NCBI GenBank assembly: GCA_014529385.2
Contig: CM043962.1
Location: 52,283,905-52,347,904, forward strand
Length of the DNA: 64,000 nt
DNA from: Adiantum capillus-veneris
Taxonomy: Eukaryota; Streptophyta; Polypodiopsida; Polypodiales; Pteridaceae
Reading direction: 5' to 3'
Shown: positions 32,050-42,703 of the stretch, piece by piece
How positions within the stretch are numbered: the first letter of the stretch is position 1
Layout: every line of letters begins with the position of its first letter
Notes under the pieces: model-generated
Seen by the model: the letters and a program-made list of their open reading frames with translations, nothing else
What the model was told of the DNA's origin: nothing
Database searches by the model: none
Position numbers and translations under genes: made by a program

Positions 32050-33606
32050 ACTTCCCCTCTTTGAGATAGTTATCTCTCTTCAGTAGTCAATCGAGGTCGT
32101 GCAACTTTCTTTTTCTGGAGATTTTTTTTCTTTCTATTTTAATTGGTCGAGGTCTATGTGGCCCTTTGAGTCAAAATTTCATTAGTGGGGTAGGTCAAAC
32201 TTCCCAAATGTATCGAGAATCCCCATTTTGCGTGTCCCATTAGTTGTTGAATAGACTTAGACTTTTGTTCAAGGTAGTAATCTCCGATCTCTGTAGGGAG
32301 TCCGTAGCAAAACCGCTAAATCTATTCTTTAAAAGTGACCTTAAACGAAGAGGTCAGTAGAAAAGAATTCCAAAACCTCTTGCAATATGGGTCCAAAGTG
32401 TCACCCTTGGTCATCTGAAGATGGTTCCAAGCGGTTCTCACATCTCGTTTGTACTCCTGGGTCAACCAAGAAGAAATAAAGAGCCGGTTGAACTTCAACC
32501 ACTTGACCGGGGCTTCTTTCCTCGGAAGAAGAGTGGACCACCGCTAAATCTGTTCTTTAAAAGTGACCTTCTTAAACGAAGAGGTCGGTAGAAAAGAATT
32601 CCAAAACCTCTTGCAATATGCGTCCAAAGTGTCACCCTTGGTCATCTGAAGATGGTTCCAAGCGGTTCTCACATCTCGTTTGTACTCTTGGGTCAACCAA
32701 GAAGAAATAAAGAGCTGGTTGAACTTCAACCACTTGATCGGAGCTTCTTTCCTCAGAAGAAGAGTGGACCACCATGTTCGAGCATTTGCCTTTAAAAATG
32801 ATGTTGCCCTCTTGATCTTGGAGTGCTCTGAGTAATGCCCTCCGGAAAAGGCTATGTCAAATTGTTGAATGAAAGCCAAAGCCCTTGGAGCTTCTCGAGA
32901 TCTAAAAAAGGATTCAAATTTTATTGATTGTCCACCCTCTTTAAATTCCTTTGTCTTCTTGCTATTATCTTCGAGGAAATTATATTGGTTGGCTCTGTAA
33001 AAGTGTTCCTTCTTTGCATAGACCATGTGATCGTCCGAGTCCGAACTGTCAGAGGATGACTCCTCTGTAGAACTATCAGAAACAGGTCGGAATCTGATCT
33101 TCTTTGCCTTTTCTTGTTCTTTCCAAAGCTTTGCTTCTTGCTTCGCTTCTTGTCCTTTCTGTCCTCCTCACTCGAGTCAGATGAGAAAGAGCTAGAAGAA
33201 CTGTCGCAAGAAGAGAAAGAAGAACTGGGTAGTCCTTCAAAACGCACAGACTTCTTCTGTTTTCGAGCAAATGCAAAAGAAGATTGACAACCCAAGTAAC
33301 CCGGGTAGTCAATCCTCCTCTTGCGCTTCTTCAATTGCTTCTTTGATAGCTTCTTCGTGTCCAGAAGCTAACTGATTTGGGTGTGGACCACATCCTGGAG
33401 TTCTTGTTCAGAGAACATCCTCGGAGTACGAGGCTTCTTGATTGCCGGTTTAATTGGTGGTTCAGTGGCTTTCTGCCACTAAGTATCCACTTCAACCATC
33501 GACTGCGTAGCAAACTAAAGCATCTGCTTTGTTCACTCGTCAACCCGTTGTCGACGTTGCATCTCCAAGAGTTCATACTGTGTGGGCCGAGGTGGCCCGT
33601 ACTCAT
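32050..33606 (-). pseudogene. Gypsy element 1 gag
   Basis: The minus strand encodes an acidic/Ser-rich N-terminal part (33334-33030, SSSSFSSDSSEEDRKDKKRS). The capsid-like gag follows (33026-32544: FKEGGQSIKFESFFRSREAP, ARTWWSTLLLRKEAPIKW, LTQEYKRDVRTAWNHLQMTK), then a zinc-knuckle remnant near 32040 (YFGCEERGHISARC, with the first Cys changed to Tyr). A 228-bp duplication (32313-32768) repeats the C-terminal gag segment. Stops and frame changes indicate loss of function. Confidence 0.8.
32313..32768 (-). repeat. 228-bp tandem duplication in gag
   Basis: The segment beginning CCGCTAAATCTATTCTTTAA at 32313 is repeated from 32541 with few substitutions. 228 is divisible by three, but one copy lacks two bases (GACCTTAAACG against GACCTTCTTAAACG), so the frame is not simply kept. 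Confidence 0.9.
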
Positions 33607-33739
33607 CTTCTGCTGTCGCTTGAATTTTCCGTATTGCCTTCTCCCACCTCAGCGACTGCAGAAGAGGTCAATTGATTCTTTTCGGAATCCATAGGTGTCA
33701 TGAGAAGAGGGATCGATTTCCCGGTAGAAGAGAAAACGA

Positions 33740-33756
33740 TCGTGCTCTGATAGCAC
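33740..33756 (-). other. Primer-binding site of gypsy element 1
   Basis: On the minus strand TGCTATCAGAGCA follows the LTR terminus ...GTTTGTTACA. It resembles the initiator-Met tRNA site TGGTATCAGAGC with one change. Confidence 0.7.
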
Positions 33757-34690
33757 TGTAACAAACTTGGACACCCCAAGTCTAGATTCTGTTGCGACAC
33801 AAAAGAGATTCACCTCAAAACACTTCACAATTCAAGAGTCGACATTGCCCAACGTAGTTTCGTGCCAAGAGAGATTGGCCCTAGAGACAGACGCCCCTTT
33901 TGGTATTTCTTTTATATTAATCTTTGAGCAAAGTACAACTCCTACTGGTGCTTGCTCTCAGACTCTGCGTCCCCCCCCTTGGGTCACTTATAAACATAAC
34001 AAGGGGTGCTAAAAGCAGAACCCCAAAAGCATGAAAAGTCAAAAGCAACTCAATCCCAAAAGCTATCAACCAAAAGCAATCACCCCAAGTCTAGATTCTG
34101 TCGCGACACAAAAGAGATTCACTTCAAAACGCTTCACAATTCAAGAATCGACACGGCCTAACGTAATTCCGTGCCAAGAGACATTGGCCCCAAAGACCGA
34201 CGCCCCTTTTGGTTTTTCTTTATATTAATTTGAGCAAAGTACAACTCTTGTTGGTGCTTACTCTCACAATCTGCATCCAGATGCTCTGAGAAGTGAGTCC
34301 CCCTTGGGTCACTTATAAACATAACAAGGGGTGCTAAAAGCAAAACCCCAGAAGCATGAAAAGTCAAAAGCAACTCAATCCCAAAAGCTACCAGCCAAAA
34401 GCAGTCGGCACAGCCTTCAAAAATCCGTACAACCACGTCAGCACTGTCAACGCGATATGCAAAAATCCATACGCTTTGCCACGTCAACAATTAGTGCAAT
34501 TGACGGCACGATATGCAAAAATCCGTACGCTTTGCCATGTCAACAGCCGGCGCAATCGACGACGTTCGTACAGCTGCCACGTCAGCAGGCTTCTACGCAA
34601 GTTTTTAGCTCTTTGCGTCCCTTGAGCCCCTCGTCACTTGACGATAAGTTGGGACAACTTTATTAGGAGTTTACCATGCAACGTAATCTA
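33757..34690 (-). repeat. 5' LTR of gypsy element 1 with internal duplication
   Basis: The LTR begins on the plus strand TGTAACAAACTTGGACACCC. About 314 bp (33771-34084) are repeated at 34084-34400, starting CACCCCAAGTCTAGATTCTG. A shorter repeat (ATATGCAAAAATCC.TACGC, 34455 and 34510) follows. Similarity to the 3' LTR ends near 34680 without the GTGACACA terminus, so the outer edge is eroded. Confidence 0.75.
34420..34590. promoter_or_regulatory. CCACGTCA motif array in the LTR
   Basis: CCACGTCA, or one-base variants, occurs at about 34433, 34481, 34536 and 34578. Matching sites lie in the other LTRs at 27866, 27964 and 24788. The core ACGTCA resembles plant bZIP (TGACG-type) sites, here probably in U3. 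Confidence 0.5.
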
Positions 34691-34874
34691 TTACAGACTT
34701 GGTAAACTTTCAAGGAAATTTTTGTCCGAAGCTACATGGTTTCTGACATCTTCCTTCAGAGAGCATCTTTTGGCAGAGTGGGGTATCTTGAAATGCTTGC
34801 CACAGAAACCCTAGCAGATTATGACTTGAAATTTTTCAACATCTCGCACCAAGCATTTCTTCTCTAGCTGATAA

Positions 34875-34879
34875 CCTTG
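34875..34879. repeat. Copia target-site duplication, left
   Basis: CCTTG directly before the left LTR, repeated at 37481-37485 after the right LTR. Confidence 0.9.
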
Positions 34880-35205
34880 TGTTGAAGCAGGTGGGCTTCA
34901 CCAACTGGAAGAAAAGGTGAAAGAGTGCAGGTTTGTGCACACTGAGCATAGGCGATAGAGGGAGAGAGAGGTGGCGATGGAAATCTAAAATACAAAGAGA
35001 GAGAGAGAGGCTCGTACGATTTGGGGGAATTCGCTAGTGAGGTTCTTGAGGCCTCACTTGTTCCCTTTATTAACTTTGGACCTTTTAAAAGGTCTTAAAA
35101 ATGACCTTAGGCCATGTTCAAATGTGAACATGGCCAGAGCTAAAAATATGACTTTATATATTGTTAAATGTACAAAGAGGGCGGCATTAGGCCTTTAACC
35201 CAACA
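34880..35205 (-). repeat. 3' LTR of the copia element (326 bp)
   Basis: Starts TGTTGAAGCAGG and ends TTTAACCCAACA on the plus strand, giving TG...CA on either strand. It matches 37214-37480. Confidence 0.92.
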
Positions 35206-35222
35206 ACCTCCCACTTAAAGGC

Positions 35223-37165
35223 ATAAGTAGCGCCTTTGAGTTATCCAATTCCGACCATCTGTATGCAATGCTAATGTTGAGCTTTAGCAAGGCTCTTGGT
35301 GAGAACATCTGCAGGGTTATCATGTGTGTGAATCTTAGTCAAGGTGACTAGACCATCCTCCAATACCTGTTGTATGAAGTGGTATCGCACATCAATGTGC
35401 TTTGTCCGTGCATGAAACATGGCATTCTTGGCCAAATAGACAGCACTCTAGCTATCACATTCCAAGACAGGAGTACTAGCAAGCATACCAAGCTCTTTGA
35501 CAAGTCTGCCCAACCATATGGCTTCTTTAGAAGCCTCCGTGGCTGAAATATATTCAGCCTCAGTAGTACTCAATGCCACAATTTTCTGTAGTCGTGAACA
35601 CCAAGAGACCAACACAACCAACAATAGCAAACACATAGCCACTAGTGGACTTCTTGGTATCCAAGTCACCTGCCATATCTGCATCACAATAGCCCTCCAG
35701 CTTCAGGTCACTTTTGCCATAGCATATACACCTAGATTGTGTACCTGACAAGTATCTCAGAATGCATTTCACAACTTCCCAATGTGCTTTGCCGAGATTA
35801 GACATGTATCTACTAACAACTCCCACCGCATGGGCAATGTCAGGACGAGTGGCAACCATAGCATACATAAGAGAACCACAAGCTGATGCATAAGAGATTC
35901 CCTTCATAGCATTCACTGCCACGTCATCCTTTGGCAATCGGCTTTGCTAAGTTTTGTGTGTGGAGGTAAAGGTACTCCAAGTGACTTAGCTTCAGCCATG
36001 TTAAACCTATCAAGTACTTTAGCAATGTACTTTTCTTGAGATAAGAAGAAAAATTTCAACTTTCTATCCCTCTTGATTTTCATGTCCAAGATGTGCTCAG
36101 CATCACCTAAATCCTTTATTGCAAAATCTGAATTCAGCTGACGTTTAAGAGCATCAATGGTAGACTTATGCTTCCCAGCAATCAACATATCATCTACATA
36201 TAGCACAAGGATTATAGGACTTCCATCATTATCCTTCTTTGTATACAAACAATGGTTTGAATGGCTGTGTTTAAAGCCTTGAGACAGCATAAAAGTATCA
36301 AACTTTTTGTACCACTGACATGATGACTGCCTCAAACCATACAGTGCCCTTCTTAGTTTGCATACAAGTTCCTTTCTATCAGGAACTACAAAACCCTCAG
36401 GTTGCTTCATGTAGATATCTTCTTCAATGTCACCATGAAGAAAGGCTGTTTTTACATCCATTTGATTCAATTCTAAGTCGAGCACTGCAACGAGAGTAAA
36501 AAGGACACGCAATGTCGTAAGCTTTACAACAGGAGAAAAGATCTCTTGAAATTCAATCCCCTCTTTCTGTGCATACCCTTTGGCAACTAACCTTGCTTTA
36601 TACTTGGGCTTTCCATCAACACATTTGACCTTGTAAACCCATTTGTTAGGAAGAGCCTTTCTTCCTTCTGTCAATGGCACAAGATCCCAAGTATTGTTAG
36701 CATGCAAAGATTTGATTTCCTCTTGCATCGCAAGCTCCCACTTACTGCTTAACTCACATGATTTTGCCTCTTTATATGTAAGAGGCTCACCCTCATCTGT
36801 CAACATAACATGATGCAAAGAGGGCTCAAAGCGTTGTATCAACCTTCTGACACGAGTAGACCTGCGTACCCAATGATCTACATTCTCAGGCACTCAGGAG
36901 GCAACTCATTTTCAGCATGCTCATGCTGCTGAAAATCATTTTCAACCATGACAGGTGGCTGTCCATCCTCATTTGGAGCATCTAAATCGTGTCCTACCTC
37001 TTTTGGCTCAAGGTTAACCGGCTGATTATCAATTTCAGCTTGCGGTAATGCATCCTGAGGCTCTTTTTCAACATCAATAAGTGGCAAGAGAGGCTGAAAT
37101 TTGACCGATTTCTTGTCAATTTCAGAAGATGTAGCATTTTTCAGCAATTTAGCCTCATTGAACAC
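35223..37165 (-). pseudogene. Copia pol remnant: reverse transcriptase and RNase H
   Basis: Right to left on the minus strand: the linker before RT (VFNEAKLLKNATSSEIDKKS, near 37165); the RVT_2 domain at 36893-35940, with WELAMQEEIKSLHANNTWDL, NKWVYKVK, KARLVAKGYAQKEGIEFQEI and the catalytic LVLYVDDMLIAGKHKS; then LMYAMVATRPDIAHAVGVVS and RNase H (KIVALSTTEAEYISATEASK, 35610-35550). The RT domain is unbroken for 326 codons. Frame changes occur near 36895, 35935 and 35640. Without gag and integrase this copy cannot move on its own, although an LTR-bearing copy could be mobilised in trans if its primer site were intact. Confidence 0.92.
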
Positions 37166-37182
37166 TACATCTCGACTGCGTA

Positions 37183-37213
37183 CCCACCTGCTTCAACAAC
37201 TGGTATCAGAGCC
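37183..37213 (+). other. Inverted LTR terminus plus primer-binding site
   Basis: CCCACCTGCTTCAACA followed by ACTGGTATCAGAGCC is read on the plus strand, although the element points the other way. It is the reverse complement of what should join the 5' LTR to the interior. The adjacent 33 bp of LTR (CTTCACC...GAGTGC) are missing. Confidence 0.85.
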
Positions 37214-37480
37214 AGGTTTGTGCACACTGAGCATAGGCGAAAGAGGAAGAGAGAGGTGGCGATGGAAATCGAAAATACACAGAGAGAGAGAGAGGCTCGT
37301 ACGATTTGGGGGAATTCGCTAGTGAGGTTCTTGAGGCCTCACTTGTTCCCTTTATTAACTTTGGACCTTTTAAAAGGTCTTAAAAATGACCTTAGGCCAT
37401 GAACATGGCCAAAGCTGAAAATATGACTAGATACATTGTTAAATGTACAAAGAGGGCGGCATTAGGCCTTTAACCCAACA
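37214..37480 (-). repeat. 5' LTR of the copia element (267 bp remain)
   Basis: Matches the 3' LTR from AGGTTTGTGCACACTGAGCA to CCCAACA, with a 10-bp gap near 37399 (GGCCATGAACATGGCC against GGCCATGTTCAAATGTGAAC...). It lacks the 59 bp at its inner end. Confidence 0.9.
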
Positions 37481-37485
37481 CCTTG

Positions 37486-38430
37486 GAGGTCCGGTGTGAT
37501 TTCTATATCTTAGGCTACCATCACCGCCACAAGAACATTGTATGTTGTGGCTTGTTTCGACTATTCAAGAGCTTATGGACGATGATGTGGTCGGCTACAA
37601 ATTTATGGAAGAAATCTAACCCTAATTTTGGTGCAGGTTTCGTGACGAAAGCCTTGTCGACTTTCAAGCTCAGCTGATGTCGAGAATGCTTTTTCAGTTT
37701 GAATTAACAGGTTTCTAAATTCTGTTTGAGAACTTGTTTGGTGACCCTGTTTGAAATTTGTTTGAAATGGATGGTATCTATTTTGGACTTGTCTTGGTGT
37801 CGATTTGAATTGTGTGACTCTGGTTTTAATACTGGTCTCAATAATTGGTGATTCTCCGATGGAGCAGTGAGAAATGTTGTTTTGATACTTACTGAACCTC
37901 GTAACGACGCAGACAGGATGTTTGGGGAGCGTTTCGTTGTATGCTGAAAAACCTTTGAACAACGTAGACGGGATGTTTGGGGAGCGTTTGGTTTTATGCT
38001 TCAACCTCCAAACGACGCAGACTGCGGTCTGGGGGGGCGTTTGGTTGTAAAAGGCCTCTACATCTCCCAGCCCAGACCTTTCTAGGTTATGCGGGAGAAG
38101 TGATGAGGGAGTCGTTGAATAGCTCATGGCTCAGACCTGGATGGTTATTTGCGAGGGGAGTGTGCATTGGCAACTTTGTGTTTCTATGTCTTGTAACATG
38201 CATATGTAAGCATTTGTGTTGCATTGTGATGTGCCAACCAATGAATACTCCTTATTAGATGACATTTTTCTAGGAAACCAACGACCCAGAATATCAAGAG
38301 CTCGAATCTGGAATGAGACTCCTTTTGGATAAGATTTTTTGGGAAGCCAACGATCCAGGATATCAAGAGCTCCAATTTGGAATGAGAACCTCGGAAATGA
38401 GCACAAAAGTTAAAACAAGTCTTTTGACAC
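37486..38430. repeat. Region with two families of short tandem repeats, no gene
   Basis: Three units of about 57 bp at about 37900, 37957 and 38013 share AACGACGCAGACAGGATGTT and GGGGAGCGTTTGGTT. Two units of about 68 bp at about 38270 and 38338 share CCAACGACCCAGAATATCAA and GAGCTCGAATCTGGAATGAG. A minus-strand open frame at 38127-37603 crosses the first array and is a by-product. Confidence 0.7.
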
Positions 38431-38794
38431 AATGACCCTATGATGCATCAACACAACGACACTAACAGCTTCAGCTCTTCCACAATTCTATGACAATGGC
38501 CTGTTAAGCAAAACACCCTACGTTTGATAACGCAAAGACACTAACTACCCATTTACGATTGCTATCACAGTAGCAAGTTAAGCCGATGATCTTTAGCTAC
38601 ATAGCCATAGATTTGACCAGATTGTGAAAAATTTACTTTTAAGTAGGTTTCTTTTGAGAAGAACCGGCTTAATCTGTCCTCAAAGGCTTCTAGAAACAAT
38701 GGATAAAGTAGGGAACCGGGTGTTGGGTTGATGTCCGCCCCATCAACAAACAATTAACAATGCATTGAAATGATCCCCTTACAAGAACACGTCC
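38431..38794. other. No gene seen; downstream flank of PP1
   Basis: No coding signal. It probably includes 3' flanking sequence of the PP1 gene. Confidence 0.4.
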
Positions 38795-39180
38795 ACCTTA
38801 GCCAATGGCTACTCTTTCTTCACCCAGCATTAAAAATGAAAAAATGACAGATTGCATGCTGTTGTAATCTAAAGCTCCATAGAGCAAAGCCTTTGTACAC
38901 TGGTTTAACAATGAAGTTAATCGACTACCCCCTGCTAAAACAGATTCACATTGCCAATTAAAAGAACCATACAGTAGTCACACATAAACCTTAGCCAATG
39001 GCTACTCTTTCTTTACCCAGCATTAAAAATGAAAAAATGACAGATTGCATGCTGTTGTAATCTAAAGCTCCATAGCGCAAAGCCTTTGTACATTGGTTTA
39101 ACAATGAGGTGAATCGACTACCCCCTGCTAAAACAGATTCACATTGCCAATTAAAAGAACCATACAGTAATCACACATAA
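38795..39180 (-). repeat. 193-bp tandem duplication at the 3' end of PP1
   Basis: ACCTTAGCCAATGGCTACTC begins at 38795 and again at 38988; the two 193-bp units are about 97% alike. Each carries the same splice acceptor (minus strand TGTTTTAGCAG) and thus a possible last exon. Confidence 0.93.
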
Positions 39181-40953
39181 ACCACAAATTTACCTTCGCT
39201 CCTCTGGGTGGCGTTCCTGGTTTTGCTGAACTGACAGATGTGTATGAGAATTTGGGCTTTTTCTCAGCAGGTTTCAAAATCTGAAAAGAGCACATAAGTG
39301 TTTCATCTACACTCATCATAGCTCCTGAATTGTCAAATTCTCCGCAGTAATTGGGAGCAGAGAAGATTGTCACTAGCTGTCTGTCAGCAAAAAACTCATA
39401 GCCATCCTCTACAACCTGCCAATATCAGGTGCTTATGAATTCCTGACGATTTTGAGAGGGTTAAAGACAAAAGAAGTAAGAGTTTACCTGATGAGCTCGG
39501 CAGACAAGGTCAAGATCATGCTTCTGTAAAAACTCATTTACTTTGTCTGCTCCAAAAGTGAAAGAAACGCCTCGGTCGTTCTCACCCCATCCTGAGATCT
39601 CCCTCTCAGGATCTGCCCACAAGAGATCACAAAGCAACCCTTGATCAGGCACATCAGTTGGACGAGATAGTGCTCTGATTTGGTCCAGGTTGTTCAAGTC
39701 TGGTGAAAGTCCACCATGCATACAAAGAATCTTCTCATCAATCAGAGCAGCCACAGGAAGACAATTGAAACATTCAGTGAAGACCTTCCACAACCTGACA
39801 TTGAACCTGCGCTTGCACTCATCATAAAACCCATATATGCGATTGATAGAAGCACATTCATGATTTCCTCTTAGCAAGAAAAAATTTTCTGGGTGCTTGA
39901 TCTTATATGCCAAAAGGAGACATATGGTCTCCAAACTTTGCTTGCCCCGGTCCACATAATCACCCAAAAAAAGATAATTAGCCAACGGAGGAAAACCACC
40001 ATATTCAAAAAGCCTCAAGAGATCTGTATATTGGCCATGAATGTCACCTGAGACAAGAAAGAGAGAAACATACTACAAATGTCAAAATTGAAGCTCAACA
40101 GCGCTCACTCACTAATGATAATCATATATCATGTAACATAAAGAAACAACCTCCCACAGACAGGTGTAATCGTGCAGTTTAACAGCACAACATCTATATA
40201 TAATATAAAAAAGACTCTATCCATGGCAACAAGTGTAAATTAATCTGTGAGAAATGTTTTTGCAATGCTCACTGCACGGTGCATAATGCAGAGGACATTG
40301 TTTGACATTTTTCTTTCGGAAGTTTTTTTCTCTCTTTGCGCATAAAAGTGTTGAAGGTACTGTCATTTGACAGTGAGCAAAGCATTGTCAATGCTCACCT
40401 CATAATCAAAAATTGCTGAGGAATGGTTGACCTTTTTCCTCTAAGCAATGTTTACCTCTTAGCGCTTGACACAATGCATTGTGACAATTGCTTAATGCTA
40501 GTTGCATTCTAATGTCTTCCATTCTAATGTGATGAGAAAGAAAATGGCAGTTCCAAATAAAGTACTCATAACATTAGCTACCAATAAATGATGATTTCAA
40601 CTAACTAATGAATTGTGTTCTGCTGTGGCAAGTTGCAGAAACAACACAGATACAAAAATAACCAGTACTATCAGCAGAGCAAGTTTCACAGCAGTGTAAC
40701 CAGTCATAACAATATTTGGTACATGGATAACAAAAAAATTAACAGACAGGAAAAAACTAAAAACCAACTGCATACCGCAGATCTTGATGGGCGCCTCGAG
40801 TTCCAAGAGGTTAGGCTGTTGCATGAAAATGGCCCTTGCCGTCTGACAAAGCTGACGGATCTCAGCCTCTGAGAGCTGCACCTGCTTGCCAGGTCGAGAG
40901 TCTCGCACTTCCAAAAGACGATGAATGATGTCATCCAAGGCAGCTGGGTCCAT
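39098..40953 (-). CDS. Serine/threonine protein phosphatase PP1 catalytic subunit (TOPP type)
   Basis: The exons are 40953-40776, 40047-39488 and 39415-39194, plus a short last exon that I place at 39124-39098; all have GT-AG borders. The first three give 320 residues, within the usual 300-330 for plant PP1. The signatures are complete: [18 protein letters not shown] (split by intron 1 at Gly-Asp), [77 protein letters not shown] and [12 protein letters not shown]. These hold the Asp/His/Asn metal ligands and the catalytic His. The enzyme removes phosphate from Ser/Thr with targeting subunits in nucleus and cytosol. The start is the ATG at 40953: a TAA lies upstream in frame after splicing of the 5' UTR intron, and no earlier in-frame ATG exists. 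The end of the protein is uncertain because the 3' part is duplicated. No break is seen, so it is the one intact host gene here. Confidence 0.95.
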
Positions 40954-41210
40954 CAAACCCTGGAAATGAGCAAACTAAAGGAGAGTCCACAGAGAAGCTG
41001 CTGTGTGCTTTCAGAGCCCAAATCCAATGTGATCGAGAAAGGGGAGCCCACAGAGGAGCACGATGTCCTGATCCTTGCTCTGGTAAACACGCCCACCGCC
41101 CCAAAATTCAAATGCGATGAAAATAGATGAGAATCTCACCTTCTCCGTCCCGGTAGGAAGAATAGAAGGCAGGGGAGAAAAACGAGGTTAAAGCCCCTTC
41201 ATCTGCATAC
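40954..41210 (-). promoter_or_regulatory. PP1 5' UTR with intron and upstream ORF
   Basis: The minus strand has a likely donor GGAGAAG/GTGAGATT (41141) and acceptor CATTTCCAG (40962), so an intron of about 180 bp lies in the leader. A short upstream ORF, ATG CAG ATG AAG GGG CTT TAA (41208-41188), precedes it. Farther up (41211-41330) is GC-rich sequence with TGACGTA near 41308, likely promoter. Confidence 0.6.
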
Positions 41211-41330
41211 AAAAGCAGACAGAAGGAGGGGCGCGGGACGGGGCAAACCACCCATCTGTGGTTGCTTGTGTCGATTTCAACGGCCGCCTCTCGACGGCAT
41301 TCGCTTCATACGTCACCATTCCCCCGCGCA

Positions 41331-41714
41331 TTTACTTAGCACTTTAACACCTTAATTATGATCGATGACTTAACCTAAGTCTCAAGCAGTATGCATGAGC
41401 ATGGGCAACATTAGACTACCATGTCTGGACCCCAAGCGAGAGAGGTCGAGAGAATAGGGAGAGAGTACTACGTGGGTATGTAGCCGCAAATACCACCATC
41501 GTGAAAACAAGTGCGCTACTCGTGATTCTTGCATGACACTACTTTCATATGGGTTGGTATGAGAAGCGATACCGCTCTCCCAACAAGGAGAGCACAAATT
41601 TTCTGAATAAAAATATGATGGTTGAAGCATCGGGCCTTTCAGAATGTAAATCGCACCCCCCGCCCTCCTCCCTTCTCTTAACAACCATTCTTCCTCTTTT
41701 CCACTCTAACACCC

Positions 41715-41766
<52 letters not shown>

Positions 41767-42187
41767 TGTGTGTGTGTGTGTGTAGCCACACTCAGCTTGT
41801 CTCTAAACCTAAACGCTCGCGCCCCACCTTCTCTTTCTCTAATTCTCCACCCTCCCCTAACGCCTTAGCTCTTTTATTGACAATGACCGAATCCCCCTCC
41901 CCCCTCACCCCCCAAACCCAGCTAGCACCTTCCAAAGAGGCCATACATCTCGTTATTGTTCCACGCATACACACTTAGTTGTGCAATTTTGACAATTTGC
42001 ACTAACCTTCGTTCATGTGAGGCCAAGGGCAAGGTGTGGACCGACATTGTCAGGCCTAGAGTAAGACAGGCCAGGCGAAGGGCCAGGACACACATGCGGT
42101 ACAAAGGGGCGTAATTTAGCGGGCCAACGGCCTATATTAGGCATGGTTGGGTGGAGATATGCATGTGCTAGTCCCCAATATGAGATA
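41331..42187. repeat. Spacer with (CT)n(GT)n; probable end of an older LTR
   Basis: A CT tract (41717-41763) passes into (GT)n (41765-41782). No coding signal. The right end (...CAATATGAGATA) abuts the gypsy 3 target duplication; sequence beyond the insertion (60221) runs into a primer-binding site, so 42187 lies near the end of an older LTR. Confidence 0.55.
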
Positions 42188-42192
42188 CCAAT
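42188..42192. repeat. Gypsy element 3 target-site duplication, left
   Basis: CCAAT before the LTR, repeated at 60216-60220 after the other LTR. Confidence 0.85.
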
Positions 42193-42703
42193 TGTCATTA
42201 AATATCTAATATCTAACCAACCCAAATGATTTTCTCATATTAAACTGATCATTTAATATGGGATAATAAACGGGAACAAGGGTTAGAATATAGACATGTA
42301 CTTACGGATCTATCTCAACACGGGGCCAATGGTAAAGGGGCCCAAATGAGAGATGGTCTATCAAAGAGCAAGGTTAACTAATGAAGTTTAAAAGACCTTA
42401 GGGTTAGCTTCATTAAAGACCTCCAATGGTTAGTGTTAAAAGTCCTTTGGACTTTAAACAAGCTAGGGTTGTGTTTGAGGTGGGAACCTTAAGCAAACTA
42501 GGGATGTGCTTGAGGTGGGAACCTGACCTAAACTTATGCAAGCTAGGGTTGTGCATGAGGTGGGAACCCGACCTAAACTTAGGCAAGCTAGGGTTGTGCT
42601 TGAGGTGGGAACTCCACCTAAGGTGCTTGTCATGCTTGATGACTAAGGTACTTGTCACATTTAATGAGAAAGTTTCTTGAGAAGCTTCCTATGCATGGGG
42701 GGT
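42193..42703 (+). repeat. 5' LTR of gypsy element 3 (truncated)
   Basis: Matches 58639-59157 from TGTCATTAAATATC to GCATGGGGGGTA. It contains four or five copies of a unit of about 45 bp (CTAGGGTTGTGCTTGAGGTG, GGAACC..). It stops abruptly where the interior begins. Confidence 0.9.

Larger units (their letters stand above)
34880..37480 (-). mobile_element. Deleted Ty1/copia element, minus strand
   Basis: The element is 2,601 bp with LTRs at 34880-35205 and 37214-37480 and a 5-bp duplication CCTTG. A polypurine tract (minus strand AAGTGGGAGG, 35207-35216) abuts the 3' LTR. Only the pol part from just before reverse transcriptase to RNase H remains; gag, protease and integrase are deleted. At the deletion point the LTR terminus and primer-binding site are inverted (37183-37213). 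Confidence 0.93.

Noticed and set aside
37483-38127. Possible host gene after the copia element
   Set aside because: Frames cover short tandem repeats, and no domain or splice pattern was found.
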